Shown here piece by piece: positions 37,401 to 47,089 of a DNA stretch of 64,000 nt (position 1 is its first letter; every line of letters starts with the position of its first letter). The notes beneath the pieces are model-generated. The model was not told where the DNA came from and ran no database searches. It saw only the letters and a list, made by a program, of their open reading frames with translations. This DNA comes from Ceratothoa steindachneri (lineage: Eukaryota; Arthropoda; Malacostraca; Isopoda; Cymothoidae), in assembly GCA_963969495.1 (NCBI GenBank), contig OZ018323.1, positions 80,362,919-80,426,918 of the forward strand, in the 5' to 3' direction. A program made the translations under genes and the position numbers.

Positions 37401-40400
37401 CTTTCTAGCAATGCTGCTTTCATATCGCTTTACCCATGTTAGATGTGGTATGGTTTTTAGCTTGGGTTTAGGGATAACACTGCAAGAAAAGAAAAGTTTT
37501 TTAGGAATTGACAATTTTAACATTTCATAAAACCATTCTCACAATCAGAAAAAGAAAGCCAGGTTGCCTGCAAGAATAAATATCAATAATAACAGTACCC
37601 TAACCATCCCTTTTTTTAATTCCTCATTGTCCTTTAATAGGCATGCTATGGGCTATAAGATTTTGTAAAGTCAAGCTTTATTCCCAAGCAGGACCCAACC
37701 AAAACATGCCACTCACAAACCCTCGCCTCCAAGAACACCCATCATATGCAATATTCTCAACTTGTTACACTGTCGGTTCTTATTCTCGTAAACATTTTGC
37801 TTGGTACCTGGCATTCATGGTTCCTTTATTAAGGATCCAGTACTTTTTGCTGGTGCCAGTGCTGCCTCAAAAAGTAAGACCAGGGGTTAGTGCAAATTAA
37901 GGAGGGATCAGTTTTGAGTCCTGTAGTAGCAACTACTGCTGAGGGCAGAACAATTGAATACCACCCAAAGAAATCAAAATAGCTAGAATAGTACTATAAA
38001 AATGACTAACAAGAGAAAAAAACTATTAACAGCAATAGAGGGGAAAAATGTAAGCAAGATCTCCCTCCCCCCCTAAATTTAAAATGCAATACCCATGAGA
38101 ACATCTCCAGCAGAAAGTTTATATGGAGATCTGCAAATATATTGTTTCTACTTCACAGATTTTCCCTTAAATAGGAAGTTCTAGAATGTAACCCCCTAAT
38201 CAGCACACAAGTGCTGAACATCATGGAATGAAAATTATTAATAAAATAAAAAACTAACAGATGACTTATTCGACTTTGATTTGATAAATGCACCTATTCC
38301 TAATTAATATATTATTATTATTATTAGATAGAGTGCTTTACTTGCCACTTTTATCTACGATTGTGGTTTATCATAGCAAGAGAACAAGAAAGTAATAGAC
38401 GTGGGACAGTAAAGCATGAAGGAAAAAGAAAGAAAGAAGTTAGGTGGAAACAAAGGACCTGCTTATTTGCAGCAGCTAGGGACCCAAGGATCACTACACG
38501 ATTGGACAGATACCCATCTACCTAAGAAATCTATATAGTTACCTACCTAAAGTGACAGCATAAGATCATCTTTCTCCCCTGGGGGCCTAATTAATATACT
38601 TATTAATTACAAAGAAGAAAAGATGAAACATCTTTATATCTTACAGAGGATTGTATGAAACCAGCATACTTGTTTATAAAATAATTAAAAAGATAGTTAT
38701 TCTTAAATTTCAAACAGTAAAGAATCACAAAACCAAAACAATGTTTATCAAAACATCATAACTAATCAGACTTTTCCTGACTTTTGGCAAAAACTAATAA
38801 AACACCCTGACCAAATTTCTGTATACTGATTTTTCCTGATTTATCATGACTGTAGAAACCCTGACATAGTGAGCAAGAAGATCTTTCAACAGGACTGAGA
38901 TGATACTGTTGATGCTCAGGGCAAAGAGTGTGACACTGATGACACTTCCCAGCAGGACACCCTATTCCTACCCCATTGGAATGGAGAGCGCTCTCTCCAC
39001 CCATATGTGGAAACAACCTAAGAGGAATTCAAAACTAAACACTGGAAGGTGTCTCCTTGCCCTAATTATGCGGAGAGTAACAAGGAGTAACAAGGAAAGG
39101 AAGTACCCTAGAAGACCTTACGGTCCATTCAAAGAGGGTACCTTTGGACTAGCAATCGAGCAGGCACATGGCTGCCCAATTGTTTTGCGTCCCTAAACGG
39201 ACACTTTTCAGGACTTTGTCTAGTCTTGACTTGAACTGGTCAACAGATTCACTGTTGACAACTTCCACTGGAAGTGCGTTTCAATTACCACAGATACTGT
39301 AAGTGAAAAAATTTCCACACAGATTGCGGTTGTAACGCTTCAGTTCAAGTTTGAAGCCATGATTGCTAGTTCTGTTCTCACTCAGTGTGAAAATATCCCG
39401 GTAGTCAACATTGTCGAACCCTCTAAGTATTTTGAAAACTTCGATGAGCTGACCACACAGTGTATGGGTTTCCAGGGAGAACAGATTTAATTCCCTTAGT
39501 CTATCCTCATAAATTTTATGTCGGATAGAGGGGATCAGCTTGGTTGCCCTGGCTTGTACGCGTTCCAATCTCGCAATGTCCTTTCACAATGAAGGACTCA
39601 AAAATTGTACGGCATACTCAAGCGGCCGAATGAAGGAGTTGTACAGACAAAGTACTATCTCCTTGTTACGGTATCCAAACTGGCGCTTTATGTAGCCGAA
39701 CATCCTTTGGGCTTTCTTCTCTGCCTCGATGCACTGTTTCGAGAACTTGAGGTCGCTAGTAAAAGTTACACCCAAGTCCTTTTCAGTGTCACTCGATTCA
39801 AGAGCAGTGCCCTTAAAGATATACTGAGATTGGGGGTTTCTGTGACCGATATGCATTACTTGGAATTTGTTCACGTTAAAGGGCATTTGCCACGTGTCCG
39901 ACCACTCACCAAATCTTCCTGCAGGCAGGCAGTATTTCCATCCTTTGCAACGTTCATACCAAGCTTGGTATCGTCGGCAAATTTGGAAATCTTGGCCTGA
40001 ACGACCAGGATTTCTTTCTCAAGGAGATATGCACCACATTGCTTCGAAGAAGCGGGGTACGGCTCTCCGCAATTGACACACTTGGCCACACACGATTTGG
40101 ACTTATCGTGTGCGGCCTTGGAGCAATTTACACAATCTTCGGGTAACCCAGGCTTTGCACGTCTAAAAGAACAATTTGTATGGCCAAAGCGGTGACAGTA
40201 ATAGCTCCGCCACGGCAGTGGCACGAATGCCTTCACGCGGTAGAGTTACCAACCGGCACGCACCGACTCAGGGAGCTTGTCACAGTCGAACGTGATGAAG
40301 AGTGTAGGGGTGGGTCTCGAGGCCCCTCCCTGTTTTCTCATCACACGTTCGACCTTGACTGCCCCATGGTCGGCCAGCTCTAGGGTGATGTCCTCAATGG

Positions 40401-43072
40401 AGTAGTTAACGAGTTCCCTCGCATAAACTACTCCTTTCACAAAGTTCATGGTAGAGTGCGGCATCACAATCACTGGGGTGCCATGAGGTGTCCGAAGAGC
40501 ACTTATTTTGGCCGCCTCAGCGGGATTCGCCAGAAGGCTCCCGTCCGAGAACGGGTCACCTTCGGCTCTCTACCAATTGCACTAGCTAATCCTCTCCTCT
40601 GATGGATCATGTTGCCCTTGGACAACATGGTGCCATCAGTGGAGCGAATAACGAGGAAGCGTTTGAAGCCAGTGGGCTCAAAAATGCCAGGTAACCTCTG
40701 AATGAGGGGCCCCGATGTCATCGAGGCTCCGCCCTGTGCACTTTTGGTCTTAGTCAGGGGCTCCGCAACCAGGGGGGGCAGAGGGGGCGGATGTGCCGAT
40801 CTTGGCTTGGTCGCTTGCCAGAGTGGCAGCAGACTCATCCGTCCCCGCAGCCCCCGCGGATGGAGAGGAGCCCCGAGTCCAAATTGTCTTTTTAGTCTTT
40901 TTCTTTTTTGGAGAGGAGGGCGGTGAATGAACCCGCTTCTCACCTCCGCCGGAAGAAGCCCCCAGGCCAGATGGACCGGCATCAGCCAGGTCATTCTCCA
41001 AAATAGAGAAGGTCCTGGTAGTCGTGGGGGCACTGGTCGGAGGAGATCCCTCCCCTCCTTGTACTGCTTCGGAAACCACAGCCGTTTGAGGAGGACCTTG
41101 CATCAGGGCAGATTCGGGTTCGGTGCTTGGCGCCGAGCCAGGATTCCCCCCCATGAAAGGCCCTACCGTCTGAGGCTGGGTTTCCTCAAGGACCATGTCT
41201 ATCTCAGGGGGGGCCTCCAGTTGGCCATCCCCATCCCCAAGACATCGCAGGTCCCATTGGCAGTATCGTCACTAGTCTCCTTTGGGGAGGCATGGGCCTT
41301 GACCCCGGCAAAGTTCAATATTCTTGCCAGCAGGTCTTTTGAGGGAAGCGACCAAAGGGGCCTGGCTTCCCTCTCCCCCCTAAGGGGGTTTGCTCTACCG
41401 AGCCGCTTCGATGTGGAGCGGCTGGCTTTCTTGGCAGTCCCCTTGGAAAGAACAGAGGGGACTGCCGCTGGTAAAAGGGAGGCGCCCGAAAGCACCTCCA
41501 GAGAAGTGGGTGAGCGGGAGTCACCTACACCCATAAGCGAAGGAGAGGAGTAACCCTCCTCTCCGGTTAGAGATATATGGAGGGTCCCCTGAGCAAGCAC
41601 AGGGGGCGGGACCTCCATTTTTTTGCTGGAGCTGCCCAAGGGCGGCTCCGTCGATGTTATAGGGGAAGTTGGGGGTTGGGTTTTTTTTTATACTCATCAT
41701 TAGGCATGGTGACCCTCTTTTTAACACGGGATGCAATCGCGCATCACCTCTCGCAGTAGCCCGCACTGCGAGAGGTGCTTACACGCCATTTAAGACCACC
41801 CCTCCTGCCTGGTGGCCTGGCAGTCCATCGGCATGGCGGCTCCACCTTGGACACGGCGTAAAATTGATAGAATGTGAAGAGGAGAGGAAAAGGGATGTGA
41901 GGAAGGTATGGGTGGGGATGAAGCAGGTTGTTAAAAACCAGCCACCCCAGACCGGAGCTCAGGGGTTAGGGAACATTGTCCCCTCCCCCCTCAGCCCCGA
42001 TGCAGGACGGTTGGCTGAGAGGAAGGTCAGCATCCACCCTGTGAAATTAGAGGCTGACCATAGAAAGTTGTGGGAGAGGTTGTATGAAAAGCGACGAGGT
42101 AGGAGAGAAATACAGGCTATCTGAAGGAAGGAAGAGAGGCTAAGCTGGGGCCGGACAGAGCGCTGGATTCCATCAGCACAGCGGCCAGGATGGCAAATTG
42201 CCGCGTCCCTTACGGGGCCAACATGGTGCCATCAGTGGAGCAAATAACAAGGAAGCGTTTGAAGCCAGCGGGCTCGAAAATGCCAGCTAACCTCTGAATC
42301 AGGGGCCCGGATGTCATTGAGGCTGCACCCTGTGCACTTTTGGTCTTTGTGATTGTCATGGGCTCCACACCCGGGGGGGGGCAGAGATGCCAGATGTGCC
42401 GATCTTGGCTTTGTCGCTTGCCAAAGTGGCAGCAGACCCATCCATCCCTGCAGCCCCTGTGGATGGAGAGGACCCCCCTCCCCCCCCGGTCTTTTTCGCC
42501 AGCAGAAGCCCCCAGGCCAGATGGACCGGCCTCAGCCAGGTCCTTCTCCGAAATGGAGAAGGTCCTGGTAGTCGTAGGGGCACCTGTTGGAGGAGATCCC
42601 TCCACTCCTTGTACTGCCTCGGAAACCCTAGCCGTTTGAGGAGGACCTTGCATAGGGGCAGATTCAGATTCGGTGTTTGGCGCCGAGCCCGGATTCCCCC
42701 CCCATGGAAGGCCCTACCGTCTGAGGCTGGGCTTCCTCAAGGACCATGTCTATCACAGGAGTGGCCTCCAGTTGGCCATCCCCTCCCAGGACATCGCAGG
42801 TCCCCTTGGCAGTGTCACCAGTCTTGTGTGGGGAGGCACAGGCCTTGACCCCGGCAAGGTTTAATATTCTTGCATATCTACAGTGCAGTATAATAGGGCT
42901 CCAGACAGCAAAATATAAGTCTATAATAATAAATGCTAAACCAACTTAAATTGACTCTTGAAATAAGCCTTCTCTTAAGCCATCATGTAGTAAATAAAGG
43001 TAATATATACTGTAGATATACTTAGATAATAGATAAATTTAAATATGCAAATACTTACCTTGATGGTTCCAT
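25313..43072 (-). CDS. RpL7-like: ribosomal protein L7 (uL30)-like gene, five coding exons, C-terminal exon not found
   Basis: Exons on the minus strand are 43,059-43,072 (ATG), 37,377-37,479, 34,016-34,191, 32,773-33,020 and 25,313-25,410. Each internal border has AG before and GT after, and the phases fit at all four junctions, giving 213 codons without a stop. The protein starts [20 protein letters not shown]. It shows the L30/L7 signature [14 protein letters not shown] followed by [10 protein letters not shown], and then [20 protein letters not shown]. It should be a large-subunit ribosomal protein or a nucleolar L7-like paralogue in ribosome assembly. It differs from ordinary L7 at several positions, so a paralogue is possible. 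L7 is usually about 240-250 residues, so roughly 35-45 C-terminal residues are missing here. An acceptor-like site at 25,148 would add one codon and a stop. Introns of 1 to 7.4 kb are full of transposable elements. Confidence 0.85.
25690..26640 (+). mobile_element. non-LTR reverse transcriptase remnant in L7-like intron 4
   Basis: Across shifting plus-strand frames, 26,060-26,110 reads like GVPKGAILSSIL..N with an [12 protein letters not shown] segment (YADDL equivalent, first Asp changed). Next come the thumb region and, at 26,394-26,500, [14 protein letters not shown]. This order is seen in Jockey/I-relative LINEs distinct from JL-1 and JL-2. No open frame spans it. Confidence 0.55.
26647..26754 (-). 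other. possible exon-like open segment, not identified
   Basis: The minus strand reads [20 protein letters not shown] then [17 protein letters not shown], ending at a donor-like GTAAAA (26,641-26,646). The residue composition looks like a real protein. I do not recognise the protein and see no acceptor upstream. It could be an old exon, a transposon piece or chance. Confidence 0.25.
26755..27819. other. intronic AT-rich DNA, no gene seen
   Basis: Mostly AT-rich. At 27,240-27,400 there are repeated short blocks similar to cgtcaattgatgatg (27,289, 27,330 and 27,365), a local minor repeat. Confidence 0.4.
27820..29090 (-). mobile_element. non-LTR LINE remnant (endonuclease and RT) in intron 4
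   Basis: The minus-strand frame 28,756-29,022 gives an AP endonuclease-like stretch ([15 protein letters not shown] then HELGNEEEK). Further on are [20 protein letters not shown] near 28,300, and near 27,960 [13 protein letters not shown], which stands in the place of GVRQGCxxSPxLF, followed by [15 protein letters not shown]. The KGKG phrase and the GxRQGC style differ from JL-1/JL-2 and CR1-like copies. Decayed, no continuous frame. Confidence 0.6.
29430..30780 (-). mobile_element. second non-LTR LINE remnant of the KGKG type
   Basis: Minus-strand translation near 30,340-30,440 gives [20 protein letters not shown], and near 30,130-30,180 [14 protein letters not shown]. These are the finger and motif A regions of an RT. 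The part down to 29,650 resembles 33,240-33,650. It belongs to the same broad group as 27,820-29,090 but is a separate copy. The frame is broken throughout. Confidence 0.55.
30890..31990 (+). mobile_element. Tc1/mariner-like transposase remnant interrupted by a hAT MITE
   Basis: Left part: [18 protein letters not shown] (about 30,970-31,027) matches the first catalytic Asp region (FSDEKNF type). Right part: after the inserted element, [39 protein letters not shown] (second Asp region) and [18 protein letters not shown] (third Asp region, DWNPLDY) are read. The right part is close to open but contains stops. The two parts join cleanly if 31,046-31,536 is removed. Confidence 0.72.
31046..31528. 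mobile_element. non-autonomous hAT element with perfect 8-bp target duplication
   Basis: The left end is CAGTGGTTTTCAACC. The right end, reverse complemented, is CAGTGGTTTTTAACC. The 8-base TAGTAAAC lies directly outside both ends (31,038-31,045 and 31,529-31,536), as expected for hAT. The 483 bp inside hold a trace of a hAT transposase C-terminal part ([13 protein letters not shown]) but no usable gene. It must have moved with a transposase from elsewhere. Confidence 0.93.
31991..32772. other. intronic DNA, no gene seen
   Basis: No repeat family or exon was recognised in this part of intron 4. Confidence 0.4.
32773..33020 (-). CDS. RpL7-like: L7-like gene, exon 4
   Basis: Borders are a T-tract with ACAG before and GTAAGT after. 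It encodes [20 protein letters not shown], then the core L30 segment with [15 protein letters not shown] and VRQLVYKKG, ending KIIEKRLG in phase 1. This exon carries the strongest family match. Confidence 0.92.
33240..33660 (-). mobile_element. small LINE fragment in intron 3, related to 29,650-30,075
   Basis: The plus-strand text shares phrase order with 29,650-30,075 (ctcagtcccacacacca, ttcatgcatttactttta, tctctcaaccacta). The shared region corresponds to the thumb and connection part of the KGKG-type LINE on the minus strand. No open frame. Confidence 0.45.
34016..34191 (-). CDS. RpL7-like: L7-like gene, exon 3
   Basis: Borders are TTTCAG before and GTAAGA after. It encodes the basic region [19 protein letters not shown] (compare F-K-RAE-YVKEYR of L7) and the first strand of the L30 fold, [10 protein letters not shown]. 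It ends in phase 2, completed by T of exon 4. Confidence 0.88.
34895..35900 (-). mobile_element. Tigger/pogo transposase remnant in intron 2
   Basis: Minus-strand frames give [18 protein letters not shown] near 35,590 (the xPMDQGVI motif with its catalytic Asp in pogo transposases). Then follow [20 protein letters not shown] and [12 protein letters not shown] (35,440-35,520; compare the KAIxNIxxAWxEV phrase), and downstream [14 protein letters not shown] and [14 protein letters not shown]. At least one stop and two shifts. The N-terminal DNA-binding part was not found. Confidence 0.68.
35901..36525. other. intronic DNA, no gene seen
   Basis: AT-rich, no family recognised. Confidence 0.4.
36526..37234. 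mobile_element. pogo/Tigger-type MITE with TA target duplication
   Basis: The left end starts CAGTAATACCCCACCTTAC. The reverse complement of the right end starts CAGTAATACCTTACTCTAC. TA flanks both (36,524-36,525 and 37,235-37,236). Length is 709 bp. Inside, a short frame near 36,891 begins [16 protein letters not shown], like the start of Tigger transposases (MGPKR-type), so it looks like an internal deletion derivative. The inverted ends are imperfect beyond about 12 bases. Confidence 0.72.
37377..37479 (-). CDS. RpL7-like: L7-like gene, exon 2
   Basis: Borders are TTGCAG before and GTATGA after. It encodes [20 protein letters not shown] then [14 protein letters not shown]. The LTWVKR...ARKQ stretch matches the L7 N-terminal pattern in which a (L/T)xxKKR motif precedes a basic helix. 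Confidence 0.82.
37490..38845. other. intron 1 DNA, no gene seen
   Basis: A plus-strand frame at 37,643-37,900 has no recognisable feature. A short ATT repeat lies at 38,310-38,328. Confidence 0.4.
38850..39015 (-). mobile_element. JL-1 LINE fragment J: RT catalytic neighbourhood
   Basis: The plus-strand phrase gatgctcagggcaaagagtgtgac and its flanks match 51,295-51,335 of copy E, which encodes the GVPQGS-to-FALSING part of the RT. Only about 165 bases are preserved. Confidence 0.6.
39078..39996 (-). mobile_element. CR1-like LINE, 5'-truncated copy K1
   Basis: On the minus strand the frame starts [20 protein letters not shown] (the catalytic FADD of the RT) and continues with [63 protein letters not shown] and [15 protein letters not shown]. 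The copy is therefore truncated just before motif C. Its left end at 39,078 carries GTAACAAGGA repeated twice. It is joined at 39,996 to JL-1 ORF1 with no gap. Closely related to 47,738-49,562. Confidence 0.8.
39997..42205 (-). mobile_element. JL-1 LINE copy C: ORF1 with leader, best copy of this ORF
   Basis: From high to low coordinates come a leader (42,205-41,770), a Gly/Pro/Ser-rich N-terminal part (41,639-41,199 and 41,196-40,750) and [20 protein letters not shown] globular part follows with [38 protein letters not shown] and [10 protein letters not shown], then CCHC-like knuckles: [30 protein letters not shown] and [15 protein letters not shown] (39,871-40,236). This is the gag-like ORF1 of Jockey/I-type LINEs. 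Frameshifts lie near 41,198, 40,900, 40,480 and 40,240. The copy ends abruptly at the CR1-like insertion boundary at 39,996. Confidence 0.8.
42206..42890 (-). mobile_element. JL-1 LINE copy D: ORF1 segment abutting copy C head-to-tail
   Basis: The 42,220-42,890 text repeats 40,620-41,330 (for example aacatggtgccatcagtgga and the [14 protein letters not shown] frame). It starts at 42,206, where the leader of copy C ends, in the same orientation. Compared with C, it lacks the Lys-rich stretch between the ExRVHSPP and SPS segments. No complete ORF. Confidence 0.75.
43059..43072 (-). CDS. RpL7-like: L7-like gene, exon 1 coding part
   Basis: ATG at 43,070-43,072 opens MEPS plus two bases of a Ser codon, followed by GTAAGT at 43,053-43,058. 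The split codon AG|T is completed by exon 2. Being only 14 coding bases, it is supported chiefly by the phase match and the strong donor. Confidence 0.75.
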
Positions 43073-44400
43073 AATTCAAAAGGATGAATGACAAATGTAG
43101 CAGTTTCAAAGTTATTTTAATACAATGGTATCTTTACAAGGAAAATGTCTCCCTTAATAATGAATATTAATCAGCAAAGAAAACAAAAACCATGACAGTC
43201 TGAAAAAAGTAAATATGATTATTTAAAACTAATGGATGCAAATCAAATTGGACAACTGTACCAATAAATTGTCAAAATGCTTTCTAAAAGAGGTGGGAGT
43301 AAGGTCCTATTAATTGGCATCACACCAGCACCAGTAAATAAAATAGAGGAGAAATTTCATGATTTCATGTGTCTGTATACACAAAGAACCATCATTAGTG
43401 ACGCTTCATCCCCATATTGGGACACAGTAACATGGGTGAAGAAGCTCTAGACTGCAGGGCTGGGATAAAAAAATAACTATAAAAAGTCAAAATGGGTTTT
43501 GGGCTTTTTTATTTTCGTTACATTTTATCTATAATAAATTAAGAAATCGCTATTCAAAATAGCTACTGGCCATTTGTATTGTTCCAGTATTCCAAATTAG
43601 TTTTATTGCTCTGGTTTCACATAAAACTGCCTAAATGTACCATGACAGGCTCCTGAGTATTATTTTTACTTTCTAAGAATTGTTTGCTTCAAAATTTTTA
43701 CAGGTTTTTAGAAAGTAAAAATATAACTTTCTTAGATTGATAAGTTTCATTTGGTTTCTTCAAACAAATGCTACAATATCACAATCATTTTTGTTAGCTT
43801 AGAAGTTTTATTAATTGAAATAAAATGAATCAGAAATCCAATGACCTAAACAATGGAAAATTTGAAAGGTTCTATCAATTGATATATCATTTAATTTGTA
43901 TAGCTATTTTTTCTTTCATTAGAAAAAAGACCCAAAATAAGGAAAATGGAAGAAAACTTCATAAATAACTTGTGAAACCTACAAATGCAAAAACGACTGA
44001 TCTATTGGGTCACATTGACACACTAAGATTAATAGTCATAAAGGAGAAATGGCTATCTCAACCAAACAATATCATCTTGGGAACCATAATTAATTCAGAT
44101 CATCAGTAACTGTCACTAACACTGTTCCTGTGTTGTTTGTGATAATCTTACAAGTTTGAGCTTTACTCACTCCTCATCTATTTATAACTTTAGACCAGAC
44201 CAGACCAAACCAAACAGAGAAAATTCTCTCCAGTGATCATACACTTGCAGGACACATCTGGTGAGAAGTCATTTTTGTTTGATGACTTATCAAGTCTTCT
44301 CTTGATCAACATCCACCATGGATCCAATGAGATGGTCGTGATTTTCTAGTAAAGTTTATGGTGATTCAATCTCTAATTCAAAATTACTAAGTATCTACAT
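43073..44400. other. region upstream of the L7-like start codon, no further gene seen
   Basis: The promoter and 5' untranslated exon of the L7-like gene should lie here or beyond. I see no motif strong enough to call. AT-rich with no recognised repeat. Confidence 0.35.
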
Positions 44401-44979
44401 ACTTTGCCCAGAACACTGCCAAAGAATGTGAGCTGCAAATGTAGGTGTTTAGCCTGACTCAAGATGCCCACATTGTCAATTATTTTTGCCATGTTTGCTG
44501 GTAGAGCATCAGCATGCTCTACTGCTCTAGCTCCCCTTATCTCCAAGTATAGTTGGTGATTTTTCTAATACATCTCCAAGCAATCCAACTGACAGTTCTA
44601 CCTTTGTCATGGGGAATTTGAGGCATCAATCTACTCTCCTCTTGAAGCAGTCAGGCAATAAAATTCCCCAAAATATATTTTAGCATTTCATGTGATTATA
44701 ACTCCCTTTATTTGCAAAACAATTGAAAAATGCCTTATTTGTTTAAAATTTTGCTTTTGTGGACTATTATAAATATTTACTAAAAACAGAATCTTTTTTT
44801 TTGGGGGGGGGGGGGTCAACCATTATAGGGCTAAAATTAAAAACAGGTAAAATTATACAATTTTACTGAAACTTCCACACAAAATATATAAAGAGCTGAA
44901 AAAAAATTAAAAGTGAACAGTTTTCCTCAATTTCTATTTGTAATGCAAATTACTTTGTCATACAAGTCCCCAAATGTAG

Positions 44980-45650
44980 TCTCCCATCATGTTTTTGTTG
45001 TATACTCATTGGTATCTATGTTCAAAGTTCAGTATATAATGATGGAAGCACTTCCCTTGCTCCTCTGAGTATGGGCATCAAGGAAGTTTACCTTGAGGGA
45101 CATCTAGCAGCCCATTTGGCCATAGCTTTTCACTATGTTCTCAACTAATTTCAGATAATTGTCAGCTTTGTTGTTGCCCCAAAAGCCCTGATACACCAAA
45201 ACAAAACTCTTCTAGGCTTCTTTTTCCTTTTAGTGAGCTTTTCATGGAATTCTGAACACTGTGATTTTCCTGATTTGTGCCCCAATAAAGACACCAGCGT
45301 TTATCTTTGCCTCAGAAAGTTTGGCAAAGAAATTTTGAAGGTACTTGAAGACTGCAAACTATGTTAAGAGCTCTTAACAAAATGCTTTATGAGACTTTGT
45401 TTTAAATGCAATGGAGGGAACAACACTTTTTGAGACCATCAATTGCTTATGCTTGACAGACATTATGCCCTCCAACAAATTCAGTCCTTTGTGGTACCCC
45501 TACTGTCCCAAAGACAGATGACATGGAAGCTTGGTAAAGCCTCCTTGGAGATGCATCATAAATGCTACCATTTTGAAGCCTCCAATCACTTCCCAGCCAT
45601 AGTCCTTATAATTCAAGACTTTCAGTAGGAGTGACACTGTTGTAGTTATC
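44980..45650 (-). pseudogene. decayed ORF of a repeated animal protein family
   Basis: Minus-strand frames read LNYKDYGWEVIGGFKMVAFM, LQGGFTKLPCHL, KYLQNFFAKLSEAKINAGVF, GAQIRKI, VENIVKSYGQMGC and MSLKVNFLDAH. I know this order (NYKD, LQGGFTKFPC, FPKLSEAKVKAGVFVGPQI, MSLKVHILDAH) from many near-identical unnamed arthropod and cnidarian proteins. Their copy number suggests they ride on a mobile element. That link is inference. Several stops and shifts show this copy is dead. Confidence 0.55.
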
Positions 45651-45719
45651 CTTGAGATATACTGAATGAGCCAAAGGAATGAATGGATGGATGCTTATTG
45701 CAATTAAAGAGCAGGGAGC

Positions 45720-46075
45720 ATGCACCCATCGTGATATCCTGTAGACAGAGAGCTAATGGGGAATGGGAGATGAGCCTCACCATTTTACCACGTGGCTGAG
45801 TTCCCAGCAATTTCATTGAAGGAATATGTTCTCCAGGCCTAGCTTTAAAATGGAGAGGCCCTCTTTGAGGTGAAAACTCTAATGGGAATAGCTGTAGAAA
45901 GCAGTCACATCTGAGGAGTTCTGGGTGAAGTTGGCCCTTGTGAAAGGAAGAGGGGGTAGCAAAGGGGAAGCAGCCCCTTCGTAGGAAACAAATGGCTTGA
46001 AAGGAGCAAATCCACCAGTCAGAGTGGTGCAGTCAAATTCCGTACCTACATATTTAGAAAATCATTAGAGACTGT
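45720..46075 (-). mobile_element. JL-1 LINE fragment I
   Basis: The plus-strand phrase ttcattgaaggaatatg, then ctccag and ctaagct-like text, matches 24,630-24,700 of fragment G in the same orientation. Decayed. Confidence 0.55.
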
Positions 46076-46079
46076 GCTA

Positions 46080-46756
46080 CCTATCTTTAAGAAAAGGAAT
46101 AAAATTATGTTTAATCTTTCTTATTTTTCAGGGTGCATGGAATGACTGAAGGGATGTAAAGAAAGTGATCTGTATGGAGGACACAGATTCTATCATGAGG
46201 ATTTTGCAGAGTAATTGATAAGATAGAGACAATCTAAGTGTTAGTATTGATAAATTTGGCTAATGTGAATACAAGAAGAGACAAAGCTGGATAAGTAACC
46301 AGATGAGAATTAGTGCGTGTGAGTAGGTATGATTGCATGTATCTTATTGGTAGGGATGTTTGAATGTGACAGTGAATCCATGATTGAAATACCTACTATT
46401 TTTCAGCTCCTTGGGACTTGTGAGTTCAGTGGTGGGATTGGAGTGAGCAAGGACACAGTCTGGAACTACCACATTCTCAGCCATTCAATGCAAAAGTCCC
46501 AACATTGTCCCTAAGTGGTAATGGGAATGTTGCACCTCCCAGTTCCCTGGAAGCTCAGAGCGCTCTACTGAGTCCCCAGAACCACACAGAAGGTCCTTGG
46601 AAGAAAGTGTGTCCACCTTCCTCCCCCCTCCTTCTTTTTGATACCAGTTTATCCATTGGGATAATTATTTAATGTTTTATGTAGTGGTAGTTTTGGGTGG
46701 GGGATCATTTATATTTTAGGGAGTGACCAATATTCTATATTGTAAGATAAATATTT

Positions 46757-46758
<2 letters not shown>
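46080..46758. other. spacer, no gene seen
   Basis: No family recognised. A C-rich stretch lies at 46,620-46,632. Confidence 0.35.

Positions 46759-46828
<70 letters not shown>
46759..46828. repeat. (AT)n microsatellite at the end of a CR1-like tail
   Basis: About 70 bases of alternating TA directly adjoin the 3' end of the CR1-like fragment that follows. Confidence 0.95.
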
Positions 46829-46830
<2 letters not shown>

Positions 46831-47010
46831 AACATAAGAAAAGAAGGAGACTGCAAAAGTTTGGGGTATTTTGTTATTTTTCTTCATTTTTTGTAAAAAT
46901 GGGATTAGAGTTGTATCCCCTCTCATTGTCCCTTCAAACACCCAGGCATCTCTACTTGATGTGGAAGGCAGTGTGAGTGCAGGAAATCCAGAGCCTGCTG
47001 CCACATATTG
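46826..47010 (-). mobile_element. CR1-like LINE 3' end
   Basis: The phrase taagaacataagaaaagaag, continuing gagactgcaaaag, is the exact reverse complement of the end of the CR1-like element at 63,545-63,579. The adjoining minus-strand frame has AAGSGFPALTLPSTSSRDAW. This defines the common 3' terminus of that family in the window. Confidence 0.8.
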
Positions 47011-47089
47011 TCAATTAATTGTTGGCATCTGAATAGGGACTGGTTTGAGCAAGGAGAGGGGTGACTTGGGGTTTTTTTTTAACATGGAA

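Noticed and set aside
40927..41553. 208-codon plus-strand frame
   Set aside because: Antisense to JL-1 ORF1; openness comes from GC-rich, low-complexity sequence.
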